A stretch of DNA of 64,000 nt from Areca catechu (lineage: Eukaryota > Streptophyta > Magnoliopsida > Arecales > Arecaceae). The notes beneath the pieces are model-generated. The model searched no databases. It was given only the letters and a program-made list of their open reading frames with translations, and had not been told where the DNA came from. Shown here piece by piece: positions 11,910-22,740 of the stretch. The number at the start of each line of letters is the position of its first letter. Position 1 is the first letter of the stretch. The stretch covers positions 103,570,877-103,634,876 of the forward strand of contig CM038049.1 of NCBI GenBank assembly GCA_021397845.1. The letters run 5' to 3'. The translations under genes were made by a program, and so were the position numbers.

Positions 11910-12801
11910 CCAGTATAGGGTTTCTGTTTTGCTTGCTTGTTTTAAGTCTCTCTCCTTTTTACTTTGTCTGCTCGAAGTAGACTCCCCAGGACGTCCGGTC
12001 CTAGGAACGAAGCGAGGTGCAAACCTCCTCTTCCCATTCCATGGGGTGTTCCTAGGGCGTGTAGGGGATCCGTTGGGTTACAACTTCGTTGCAGGAATTG
12101 TAAACGGGGGAAGCACCCTGTTTTAAGTCTGTAACTACCCTGTTGCAGGAATTGTTTCTTATTGCAGGTAACTCTAAATTGTGTGATTTTTATTTTTCTG
12201 GAACCAGTATAATTGCAACTATTTTACATAATTTTCCTGTGATTTATTGGTTTCCATGAAATTTTTGAGAGTTAAATTACAGCAACTCTGTTTCTGTGTT
12301 TCTGCAATTCAAATTTTTTTTGAGTGATCATCTCCTAATTCATCTTAAGGGCAATTGAGCATCTAAGATAAGGGGAGGAGTTGATAACCTCTCCTTAGCC
12401 CAAAACCACTACCCATTCATTCGATCCTAAGCCTAATTTTAAAATTTATTAGACTTAATTTGCCCTAGTGGGCTAGGGACACCAACAAGTCGGGTCTAGG
12501 CTAATGTTGAGTCAGTTTGTCTAGTTACTCTGTGTGTTCTTTGTACTCAGTGTCTAGAACGGTGGTTCAGAGATTCTATCCCGAAGGGCTTGTGTGCTGG
12601 TCCGCCAACCTGGCCAATCTCTGATTGGTGTCTAGGATTGGCATTTAGGGACCTAACACTCCCCTAACACCTGCCTGGCTGAGTCCCGAGTTACTACATG
12701 CTAGCTTGCCACTCTGATTGGGCATCAAGTTTGGGCTCTAGGTCTAGTTAGCCCGTAGTCATTTTAGTCGAGTATCATTTGGTGTGCTTGCTTGCATCAT
12801 C
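11910..12801 (+). other. Leader of element A with conserved hairpin block
   Basis: Non-coding. At 12372-12394 GGGGAGG and CCTCTCC can form a 7-bp stem with a 9-base loop. Further on, CCTAGTGGGCTAGG (about 12467) gives a second small stem. A block at about 12548-12680 (GTGTCTAGAACGGTGGTTCA and on) recurs in E (34328 on) and D (29850-29990, minus). It may be a packaging or dimerisation region; that is inference. Confidence 0.6.
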
Positions 12802-14640
12802 ATGTCCACCCAGAATGGAGTACCCTACCAACCTGGTCAAACCCAACCTGATTTAGAGGCATGATTAGAACTCTTACCGAAAGTATGACCAAATTGAGTC
12901 AGGATATGAATGAGGGTTTTGCCCAGTTTAGAGACCGAGCACAGGGACTTGAGAAACGTAGACATCAAAATTGGACCCCTGATCCAAAATTTAATGAGCC
13001 CCAACCTCACCCATGCCAGGAGCCTGGGAGGACCATAGACCGTGATCTCGAGCATAACCCTAGGAGCCTATATCCATACTTGGTTGACTCAGAAAAGGGA
13101 CCTGTTAGGAACACCGAACCTTATGCACCCACTTTTGATGGAAGACAAGAGACATATATTAAGTAGGAAGAACAAATGGATCGGTATTTTGAGTGCACTA
13201 ACATATCAAAATTAGGACAAGTTAGGTTGGCCAAAACCAAGTTCACCAAACATGCTAGGTCGCATTGGTATGCTATTGAGCGTGAGTGTTATCAAAGAAA
13301 AGAGAAAATATATACTTGAAGAGATATGAGAAGTAAGTTGAGAGATAGGTACCTAGGTAGATCCTATGAGAAAAGACTTTTAGACCAATGGTACCAATTG
13401 CGACAAGGTAATAGGCCTGTGTCTAAATATATCGAGGACTTCCAGTGGTATGACATGAAATGCAATACCATTGAGACCGAAGCTCAGATCACATCGAGGT
13501 TTAGGGTTGGGTTACACCCAGACATTTATAGGAAGCTATGCCTTGAAAAGACCAATAAGTTAGACCGAGCCTACCAAGAAGCCCAAGACTATGAGTGGTC
13601 TTTAAGATATAACGAATCAAGTACTTTGGACTTAAAGCCAACCTCTACCAACTTGAGTCAAGTTTCGATTGATCCGACATCCGTAGTGAACCAGACTTTT
13701 GTTTGTCAATTCCAACTTGTGTCACCTCTTGACCAGAATGATAACACTGAGAAGGAGTTAGGCATGGCCATCCCAAAATTAGTTGACCCGACCAGAGCCG
13801 TACTTAAAGAGGAATCAAAGGAGAATAGATTAGAACCTTTCAGTGAGATTGAGGAAGAAATATATGAGCCTGACATAAGTTTGATAGATGAATATGAAGA
13901 AGAAAAATTTGAAGATATCTCTCCCGATAATTAAATTAACCAACTCCTACCTAATGGGGTTATTGAGGGGACCCCTGCAACTCAAGGAATTCAGGAGCTA
14001 ACCCTAAGAGAAGACCCTTTTGAGGAAGTTCAGGAAGAGGAAATTACACCAAATGAAAGTTTAAGTGAGAATACCCCTGAACTCATTGAGGAATCCAAAG
14101 AAGACACCCCTGAGTCAAATCTGGTAGAGAAGTGTGAAGAAGGAAGGGGTTCACAAGAATTGCCCATTAAGAAGGTCCAAGAACAAGAAAAAGACAGTAG
14201 CTTAGAAGACTTTCTGAATAAACATTCCAAAGACCTTCCTGATAACCTTCCACCTTCTAGGAGCACCCAGCCTATCCTAGAACTTGCACTTGTAGATCCT
14301 CCTAGAGCAAATCATGAGGTTTGGATGAGTGCACCTATAGAACAATGTCCTCATTTTAAGGTCGTCCTGAATAACCAAGGTATGTTTCTTGTTTCCTATA
14401 AGCCACCTTAAAACTCTGATTCTTATTTCTTACCCTTCCCTGAATCTCCTCATGTTTCTAGAGCTAGGGGATTACACTTTACTAAGATCTCTAGGTTGCA
14501 AGACTCCTTAGAACCAATTAGGTTTGCCACCTACTTCTGGAAGACCTTATGGCACCTACTAGGCATCCATAATAAGTTTTCATGCTCTGCATGCCCTCCT
14601 CCGACCCAAGGTAAAACCTAGAGAGCCTTAGTTTGTTAGG
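12802..14640 (+). pseudogene. gag: Element A gag-position ORF with capsid (broken)
   Basis: The ATG at 12802 opens MSTQNGVPYQPG; a frameshift near 12860 then leads to the coiled-coil stretch (TESMTKLSQDMNEGFAQF). A Retrotrans_gag-like capsid region follows from about 13120 (YAPTFDGRQETY) through LLDQWYQLRQGNRPVSKYIE (about 13378-13437) to about 13600. Next come a long acidic part with EEEIYEPDISLIDEYEEE (about 13850) and the conserved C-terminal domain (about 14415-14600, FATYFWKTLWHLLGIH). In-frame stops lie at 13164, 13317, 13932 and 14409. No zinc knuckle or protease is visible. It is dead as one ORF, but each block is well preserved. Confidence 0.82.
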
Positions 14641-14945
14641 TTTAGACCTAGGGTTCCTTTGGAATAAAGTCCATTCTTTAGGAATGCGTCGTCAGTCTAG
14701 TTTAGTTTTTCTTGACCCTTTACTAGGCTTTGGCTCAGATTTTGGTTTGATTGAGAGCACCAGGAATTGAGATTTGTATTTTATCAAGGGCTGAAATTGC
14801 ATTCAATGTTTCGATCAATAGGTCTATAGGCTAGAGTCCCTTTGAAATTGTTCATGGATACAAGACTCACACACCACTTGATCTGATTTCACTATTAGCC
14901 CACACACACAAGTCTCTTGATGCACTTGCATAGCATGTAAAGGAC
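14641..14945 (+). pseudogene. Spacer and integrase remnant upstream of the chromodomain ORF
   Basis: About 150 bases after the gag-position ORF are non-coding and resemble the same spacer in D and E. From about 14800 the text of an integrase just after its catalytic core is readable with stops (ESPFEIVHGYK, then PLDLI). This marks where the pol deletion ends: the catalytic DDE region is missing but its downstream shoulder remains. Confidence 0.6.
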
Positions 14946-15599
14946 TTGCATAAAGAAATTCATGCCAAAATAACTTTAAGTAATGAAACTTATAAGAAGT
15001 TGGCTAATTCTCAAAGACGAGTCAAAACTTTTGTTGAGAGAGACTATGTAATGATTAGGTTAAGGCCTGAGCGGTTTTTTCCTGGAATCGTTAGAAAGTT
15101 ACATGCTAAAGGAGCTGGACCATTTAGAGTGGTGAAGAGAGTAGGGTCCAATGCCTATGTGCTCGAGTTGCCTCCAGAACTAGGCATTAGCTCCACTTTC
15201 AACATTACAGATCTAGTAGAGTATAGAAAGCCAGCTGTGATTCCCAGTAAGCCTTTTGAGCCTAATCCTGCTCTTGAGAGTGAACCCAACCCTGTGTGTC
15301 CACCAACAAACTGGCCTACGAGGAAAGAGCAGATTGAAAAGATCCTAGATGATCAGGTTATCTCTACTCATAATCGAGGATACCAAAGATACCTGGTCCG
15401 CTGGCAAGGAAGGCCAGATTCTGATGACTCTTGGATCTCTCGAGAAGAATTACAAGAATTGGACCCAGACCACTTGGAGAGATACCAGAGCCAACTTGAT
15501 CCATACTCGACAGGGTCGAGTTCCTCCCACCCCGGGAGAATTGGTGCGGGCACCAGACTCAGAAGAAGATTTCAGGGCTCCATCTGGATCTCTGATTGA
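14946..15599 (+). CDS. Element A integrase C-terminal region with chromodomain (217 aa, open)
   Basis: An unbroken frame starting at ATG 14946. Residues about 30-92 are the GPY/F module of chromovirus integrases (GPF at 58-60, NAYVLELP after it). Residues about 131-180 form a chromodomain-like segment with YLVRWQG at 149-155 and DDSWIS at 160-165. In chromoviruses this domain helps direct integration to particular chromatin. The catalytic core is absent, so this cannot integrate DNA by itself. The last 19 codons lie inside the 3' LTR, so the stop is in U3. The frame stays open while the upstream ORF is broken. The start may not be used, because an integrase remnant with stops precedes it. Confidence 0.7.
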   Translation: MHKEIHAKITLSNETYKKLANSQRRVKTFVERDYVMIRLRPERFFPGIVRKLHAKGAGPFRVVKRVGSNAYVLELPPELGISSTFNITDLVEYRKPAVIPSKPFEPNPALESEPNPVCPPTNWPTRKEQIEKILDDQVISTHNRGYQRYLVRWQGRPDSDDSWISREELQELDPDHLERYQSQLDPYSTGSSSSHPGRIGAGTRLRRRFQGSIWISD

Positions 15600-17142
15600 C
15601 CTTGCCCGAAGAATTAGGGTTTTCTAGTTTTGTAATAAGGGTTGACTTGGTCAACTCAATTTTAGTCTTGAGTCTATAATTTAAATTTTGTTGAGTCATG
15701 TTGACTCAGTACAAGTCCTAGTAGTGGCCTAGGTCATCTCCAGGTTGGTGCCACCTTTTTCAAGTCAAGGTCCAGGGTGCCATATTTTTTTCCCAGGCTC
15801 AAGTAAGTGGGCGCCACACTCCCAGCCACACGCCAGAGTCCAGGGGGTGCCACATCTCCATCCCAGTGTCTTGGTCCCCACATCCAAGGGAGCAAGAATT
15901 TTTCTTGAAGCCAAAATCAAGGAGGCGCCCCATATATACCTTAAAAGGCCAAGCTAAAGGATGAAAGAGGCATTTCTTGGGGAGTACTTCAAGGGGGCGC
16001 CCAACCCATGCCTAAAAAGACCAAAGCAAAGTTGGGAAGAGCCATGACTTGGGGAGAAAGAAAAGGAGGTGTCCAAAAGAGTTGAGCCATGAAAGGAAGA
16101 AGCCAAAACTTGGGGAGCAAAACTAGGAGGCGCCCAAATACTTCCAAATAAAACCAAGCATTGAAGGAAAAAAATTTTTTTTTGAAGAGCAAGGCTAGGA
16201 GGCGCCACCTACTTACCATTTGGAGCCGCCAATCAACACTTATGGAAGCTCTTGGCCGGCCATATGAGAAGGATTTGATTCTACAAGACTAATTTGAAGA
16301 TCCATACTATTAGTCCCACATGGGAAGATGTAAAACCCTGACCTCTTTTAAAGGCCTATAAAATAAATCCCTCTTGTAAGTTTTAAAGGACAACTGATGA
16401 ATGAATTCAAATTTTGTGTGAGCAACTTTATGTTTCTCTCTTCCGCACTTGCATCCAGGTGTTGAGCTCCATGAGGGAGTAAATCCGGGTTCCCTTGGAA
16501 CCTTGAGGAGGTGTGAGATCTCCAACCCCAAAACCCTAGGTTAGCCACTTCACTTCCAAACCCTAGCCGTCCATCATCCTCTTCACTCCACCAAACCCTA
16601 GCCTACCCCATCTCTCACGGCCCCTCTCTCCAAGTAGAGGCCGACCACCAGCATCCAGGTCCAGTTCGGCTACTTTGAAGACAGAGCAAATCCCAGAATC
16701 TTGAGTTCAGAAGAAGCCAACTCTACCAAAGGGCCAGTATTGGAGGATCCATTGCGAAGATATCTGAATCCGGGGATCCAACAATCTGCTCAAGAGAGTC
16801 CTTCCACTAAACTCTGTGAAGATCACTGCCTGGTCTGTAACCCTTCTCTTCTCTTTACTTCTGTCCTGTTGAAAGTTCAGAGCGAAACCCTAGGTCTGGG
16901 AGTTTCTCAACCCCCAGCGATCCTTTACTTCTGAACTACTATGATAACCTAGTTTCTTTAAATTGTGCTTTCAATTATTACATAGTTTCTTTCAATTTAG
17001 TTTAACTTTTCTTTGAGTCAAAGTCGACTTCTAAAAATATAAAAAAAAAAGAAAAAAATGAATTAGTCTTAATTTACTTCCGCATCGCATCATCTCTTTT
17101 GTTCTGCATCAATTTTGGTATCAGAGCTCTCGTTCTGCATCA
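15542..17142 (+). repeat. 3' LTR of element A (1601 bp)
   Basis: Same length and ends as the 5' LTR, including the internal primer-site copy (17116-17127). The preceding GGGAGAAT is the only candidate for a polypurine tract. TSD GAAAT follows. Confidence 0.95.
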
Positions 17143-17147
17143 GAAAT

Positions 17148-17523
17148 CCTAATATGTAATGAAGCTAAAATAATTTAAAATAATAGAAAATAAATTAATT
17201 TTTTTTATTAAATTTCAGATCTGATTAATTTTTGATTTTTGATCTTAGGATATCATGTCCAGCCATAGCTCATTACTCCCATGGGTTGTGATAGTATACT
17301 TGAATATACCCACTCAGGAGGCATGATTTCCTTCTACCAGAAAACTATGAAATAATTTTTTTTATTTCTTTTTTGAGATTAGATAGTAGACTAATAGAGG
17401 ATTAACATAAAATTTATTAATAATTTTTTTTTATTTTAGGATGGTTTTTATGTAGTTTAGGTTTAGCCTAGTTCTAGGTATGCAGAAATTTCAGAACTAG
17501 TAGTTAACCCTAGTTTAACCCTC
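17148..17523 (-). other. Leader of element F, LTR-proximal part
   Basis: AT-rich, non-coding. It continues the F leader interrupted at 10293 and ends at the degenerate primer site. Confidence 0.6.
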
Positions 17524-17535
17524 GCTCTAATACCA
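17524..17535 (-). promoter_or_regulatory. Primer-binding site of element F (degenerate)
   Basis: Minus strand TGGTATTAGAGC, one change from the tRNA-Met site. It is followed on the plus strand by the LTR tail TGATGTGGGATAATATGC. Confidence 0.75.
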
Positions 17536-17539
17536 ATGA

Positions 17540-17987
17540 TGATGTGGGATAATATGCAAAAAAAAAATATTAATTATTTAACTAATAATTTAATATTAAT
17601 AGTAATTAATTTTATTTTGAATTTTTAGATTAAAAGACTCGAAGAGATAAATAAAGCAAAACTTGTCACTAAGTTATCAACCCGCAAAGTAGGTCTAACA
17701 AAATAACTAGAAAAACCAGGAATGGTGATAAAGGAACCACCTTAAACTAGGGTTCTGCTTAACAAGGAATCATAAATTAAAGAGTTAGAGAAGGGTTTTT
17801 AATTTTACCAACAATAATTATATCCCTCTGATATGGATCTGACTGGACTCTCAAGGATCTTGCAGCAGGGCTTCAAGATGGTCGATCTCAGGCTCCAATC
17901 TTCAGCTTCATTGGTTCCAAGGCAAAGATGCCTTTACTTCAGATCCCGATCACCTGCAACACTCAAAAAAAATATACTCAAGTTAGG
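17540..17987 (-). repeat. 5' LTR of element F, tail part
   Basis: Begins (plus strand) TGATGTGGGATAATATGC, like the LTR tails of B and D. It breaks at the TSD TTAGG (17983-17987) of element B and resumes at 54709. The exact start could be 17537 because TGA is repeated there. Confidence 0.75.
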
Positions 17988-18673
17988 TGATGCGGGACTA
18001 ACTATGCATGCCAATTATTTTTCGTGTATTATGCATATATCCAAGGGAGGTGACCATAAGTTGGGTGCCAGCATGAGAGGTGACCATAAGGAGGGTGCTG
18101 AATTTGAGGATGGGCCAGGGCTTTGGGCAGCCCATTTCAATGCTGGGCAGGCTCTAGGGTTCTCCTGGTATCCATCTCCTCCTGGTGGGATGATGTACTT
18201 GTCATCCAGGTCTTCAATGATAGCTCCAAGACTCCTTCCATGCTTCTCAAGTGGCACAATTATGTGGATGATTGGATTCCTTACAGTGGTTGGAGTTTTA
18301 TACTGACGGCTTCATAAGTGACTTGAGTCTTCTTACAAAATTGGACTGGACTCAATATAAGACTAACAGAATTGGACTGAACTCATAAAACTCAAAACTC
18401 ACAGGACTCATAAGGCTCACTAAGCATCTAAAACTTGACTTAATACTTTAATTACAGGACTCAAATGTAAAAAGGCCCAAAATGAGATTCAGAGGCCAGG
18501 TTACAGACTCAAGTGTAACAAAGCCTATAAAACAAAACTCATGGCCCAAATACAGGACTCAAACAGTTAACATAGCCAAATTATTGGACTCAAAGATAAA
18601 ATTGGAATCATGGCTAAAGGACTCAAAACTCAGGGACCCATAGTAAACTAGGGTTGAACTGATGTCCCCATCA
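17988..18673 (-). repeat. 3' LTR of element B, internally deleted (686 bp)
   Basis: Matches both ends of the about 1379-bp right LTR but lacks roughly 690 bp, corresponding to about 40900-41590. The breakpoint is near GCATATATCCAAGGGA at 18030. The lost part includes the TATA-like CTATTTAAAGG. Confidence 0.85.
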
Positions 18674-19330
18674 ATTATCCTAAGGTGGGAGGAACTCTAT
18701 CCTGTCGAGTATAGGGTAGTTTGGTGCTGGCAGTAAGTCTGGGTGGAGGTTCTATGGGTCCTCTCGAGTAATCCATGAATCATCAGATTCTGGTAAACCT
18801 TGCTATCGGACCTGGTAGCATTGATAGCCACGGCCTCGGGTCATGATAGCTTAATCATCCAGGATATGCTTGATCTGAATTCTTCTCTCAAGAAAATTTA
18901 GTGGACACTCAGGTATGGTTTCTCTCTCAAAGGATGGGTGAGGTCCAAAAATCTCACTAGGAATCACTGCCGGTTCCCTATATTCAACCAAGTTTGATAT
19001 TGAATGTAGAGCTAATGCCTAAATCCAAGGGCAGATCATGCACATACGCATTGGTTCCACTTTCTTTATCACTCTAAAGGTTCAACTCTACAAGATGAAG
19101 CTTTTCAACCATAACAAAATCTCCTAAATTAAATTCCTTCTCTTTCTTTCAGGAATTAGCCAGTCTTTATAGATTTCATTACGTAAATTAATCTTTTGGC
19201 TAATGTCCTGATGCAAATGCTGTGCAGAGGTCAGCACAGGTGTAGACAAATGAATTAGGTCTGGGGACTTATTGGACTCAAAACCTACACTAAATAGAGT
19301 CAACTAGGCATTCCTATCGAAGGAAATTTA
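18674..19330 (-). pseudogene. Element B integrase tail and chromodomain relic
   Basis: Minus-strand text corresponds to the element A chromodomain ORF with many stops and shifts. The GATTCATGGATTACTCGAGAGGACC stretch (about 18755-18780, shown here by position only) encodes the DDSWI-type end, and the GPY/F side lies near 19000-19090. Non-functional. Confidence 0.65.
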
Positions 19331-19351
19331 TTAGACTCTTTGGATCTAAAC

Positions 19352-20671
19352 CTAATAGAATTTAGGCTCTCTAGGTTTGACCCTGGTGTGGCATGCACAT
19401 GAAAATTTACAATGAACTTCTAGTAAATGCCATAAATTATACCAGAAATATGATGCAAACCTAACATGCACAAGGAATGTATGAAACATGCTTACTTCGA
19501 TAAAATATAGTCTAGTGGTTAGATAAACATGAAAAGCTTTAGAAAAGGGCAAAAAATAAGAGGTAGATTTACGATTAGTTTGGTAGGGTGGGAAGTAAGA
19601 AAAGGGGTTGGGGTCAATTGGATAGAATATGATGTAGGAAGGGGTATCAGGGATTAATCCTAAACTAATGTGGTTGACCTTATAGAGTTGATGTCTATCT
19701 ACAGAGTCTATCTTATGGAAGAATGGGTCACTAATCTCAAAGAAGAGATCAATTGGAGTCAAAAGAGGGACTTCGTCCTAAGGGTACTGATTTAAAGAGA
19801 TCAAGTCCTTAATAAATTCTTCTGGTTCTTGGATCTCAAGACTAGGCTCTGTAATTGGGCTTTCTTCTAATGGCTCCTCAGGTAAGAGTCTAATAGTAGG
19901 GTTGGGTTCCTCATCCTCTAAATGCTCTTCCACTACAGGTTCAGTCTGGGTGTGGTCAGGGTCAACTAACTTTGTTTTGGCTTTTATCTAGGTATCTACC
20001 TGGTCAACTAATTCTGGGTTGGTTTCTGCTTGGGTATGGTCAGGGTCAACTAATTCTAGGTCATCTATAGGTATCTCTTCTTCTTCTTCCTCATACTCCA
20101 CTAAGCGCACAATAGCTTCATATATCTCCTCTTCTAGGTCATTCTGGTAAACCAATGGGATGGTAAGAGGGGGTTGAATAAGAGAAAATTGGCTAATGAT
20201 TGGGGTAACAGGGATGGGTGGACTAAGGGGTTCCTGACTAATGCTAAACTCAAATCTAGGGGTACTATTCCAATTGGATTCAGGTCGACTAAGGGTCATG
20301 GGTCCCTTGGGCTCATAGGATGGGGGTACATAGGATCTGGGTTCATAGGATCGGGACTTAAGGTGTGGGGCTCTCCTATGGCTAGGCTTAGGTTTAGGTC
20401 CGGGATAGGTTTTAGGTGTTTTCTCTAAATCTCCTAATTGGTTCCCTACTTGATCAAAACTATTGGTTAATTTGTCAATCCTATGGGTTGCTTAGTTATT
20501 TAATTAGGTTAGCTGGTCAAACATATGGTTCATTTGGTTCATCTGTGTGGTTAATTGCGTAAGCTGGTTTTGGGATTGGGTGTTGGATTGGTTTATTTAG
20601 GCAAGTTGGTTTTAGGTTTGGTCAAACCGTTCAGTCAAGGTCTTCATGAAAATCTCTAGACTGGGGTCCAT
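19352..20671 (-). pseudogene. Element B gag-position ORF, capsid-less (broken)
   Basis: The start ATG at 20671 opens MDPSLEIFMKTLTERFDQ, followed by a long heptad-type, Asn/Gln-rich coiled-coil stretch with stops. Next is a Tyr/Pro/Arg part (RSYEPRSYVPPSYEP, near 20320), then the acidic EEEIYEAIVRLVEYEEEEEE (about 20075-20135). The conserved C-terminal domain ends the frame at 19352 (VRFASYFWYNLWHLL, then KPREP). Compared with A and E the capsid domain is missing exactly between the linker and the acidic part. Stops and a shift near 19770-19985 disrupt it. Confidence 0.78.
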
Positions 20672-21464
20672 GATTGAGCTGGCTTGGGGTTTATACTTTT
20701 GGTATTAGGTTCCTAGTCTAGTGGTCATGCACTCAACAAGCAGGGTGGTATGATGCAGTCAAGCATGCAATGTAAAAAAAAAAAAATTGGACTACAGCTT
20801 GCTTGACTTAGAGCCAAAATTGAATGGGCCTACTAAACTTACACTAAACTTTTTAGCTAATCCTTCCACTGGCCAGGTAAGAGGTGGGGTGGTGGGAGGC
20901 TCCCCTTCCTATAATAGGGTCTTAATTGAAAACCACCAGTCTGCTTAGGTTATTTGCCTCTGGACCTCTAGCCTTAGACAACAGTTTTCAGTAATAGCTA
21001 GTGAATTAGGTGTACTAGTTGATCCACATAATTGGGACCCAACTTGTTGGTGTCCCTAAGCTCTCTAGAGCAATTAAGTTACTAATTGATAATAGTTAAG
21101 GCTTTGGTGAAAATTCAAGGAGATTATTTTAAGCCCAGGATAGGTTATGACCTCCTTCCTTGATCTGAGATAGCGAAAGTGCCCTTAAGATTGATTTAAT
21201 GCAGATGATGATAATCGATAGTCCTGATGCAATCTACTAACAATCAGAAAAATAAAATAGTTTTTTTATCCTTTTTATGAGATGGAAAGTTATGTTTAAG
21301 TTGATTTAGTTAGCAAACAAAATTAGGGCTTGGGTGAGGTAGGGTTTGGAAGTTGATTAGGTTAGGTTGAGTCAAGTATGCAGAATAGAAATTTAGGTTA
21401 GATTCACAACATAATTTGGTTTAGGTTTTGATGCAAAAAAAATTCATTACAGAGATTGAAAAGT
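20672..21464 (-). other. Leader of element B, ORF-proximal part
   Basis: Non-coding; contains degenerate copies of the conserved leader blocks (GGTGTCCCTAAG near 21048, GATCTGAGATAGCG near 21161). It is interrupted by element C and resumes at 40366. Confidence 0.6.
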
Positions 21465-21469
21465 GCAGA

Positions 21470-22738
21470 TGGTGGGGACACCAGAGGTACCAGAATAAGA
21501 CAGAGGCTTCTTAATCCTATATGGATTAATTAGTAGTGTTTGAGTCTATTAGTAATAAAGGCTCAGTCCATTTGAGTTGTCATTTTATTATTTGAGTCCT
21601 GTACCAGTCAACTCATGTTGAGCTAGTCTTCTTCCTGAGTCCTGTACATGTCAGTCAAAGTACAAGTGAAGACATGTCAACACAAGTACAAGTGAAGACT
21701 AAGCCAGTACAAGTGAAGACCAACCCAATTGGAAGCCATGAAGACCATGGAAAGCCTAGGAAAAGAAATTAGAAGCCCGGGAGACAAATAAGAAGCCCTG
21801 GAGCCATGGACTGTAGCCTGAGGCAATATGGGCCAGCCAAGGTCCAGGAGGAGAACCAAGGGGGCACCAAGTCTTATGCTCACCACCCCTTGGTCGGACA
21901 CTAGGGTCACCTCCCTTGGCCGACCAAGGCAAGTGAGATATGGAGAAATTTGAGGGATTTTTCTACCTAGACCTACCATGTGTTCTAGCTAGGGTTTGGG
22001 TGGGATTCAAATTCCTAGGTGATGACTATTGTAACCTTACTTGGAGGCCAAGTTTAAGAGTCTATTTATGATACTACTCTCTTGTATGAAGGGACTTTTT
22101 CATGAATAATATTGAGTTTACAATTACTGCTATGTGCTTTGCTTTGTGCTAAAGGGGATTCTGTGTGAGCCCCTTCTTCTTCCTTGTTCCCTACTCCTTG
22201 CTTCCAGCCATCAACAAACCCTAGAATACCTCTCCAACCTTGGCCGCCAACTCCATAACTCTTCTTTCCCTTGCTGTTTTATAACTTATATCTTCATCAT
22301 TGCTTCAGTTTCTAACCCCTGAAAGGTTGTTTGCAGGTCCTCTGACTTCTACAAATCCAACTACTCCAACAGGGCAGCGATCGGATCACCTGGTTGAAAG
22401 GCATAAATCTGTGGGTCGCCGGCTTGATTTTCCAAGCTGCATCCGGGAACGAGGGTGACCCCTTCACATATGATCTGCACCGGATGCATCGACCATTGTC
22501 AGGTACTCCCCCTCTACCTGCCAGTCGCTTTATTGGAGGTGAACTAGCCCAATCAAGACTTCTCAGCCTCGGCGATCCTCTTTCAATTGCTTTTTAGGTC
22601 CTATTACGCATGCTACTACTTCGTATTTTCATATAGAACTCTCTACTTAGTTTCTTGGTTTGACCTTCGGGATTCAAACATATAACCTAATATATAAAAG
22701 CACAAAAATAATTTGCATGCATATCTAGTTCCTCATCA
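21470..22738 (+). repeat. Outer 5' LTR copy of element C (1269 bp)
   Basis: Starts TGGTGGGGACACCA and ends CCTCATCA. It is separated from the next LTR by only TT. It carries two imperfect units of the 26-bp repeat found in this LTR family. Confidence 0.88.
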
Positions 22739-22740
22739 TT

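Larger units (their letters stand above)
10294..17142 (+). mobile_element. Element A: non-autonomous chromodomain Gypsy element
   Basis: Two 1601-bp LTRs (10294-11894 and 15542-17142) flank 3.65 kb, with perfect TSD GAAAT at 10289-10293 and 17143-17147. Internal order is primer site, leader, capsid-containing ORF, conserved C-terminal domain, and integrase tail with chromodomain. Protease, RT, RNase H and the integrase core are absent. By eye the LTRs differ at only a small percentage of sites, so insertion is fairly recent. It sits in the leader of F. Confidence 0.95.
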
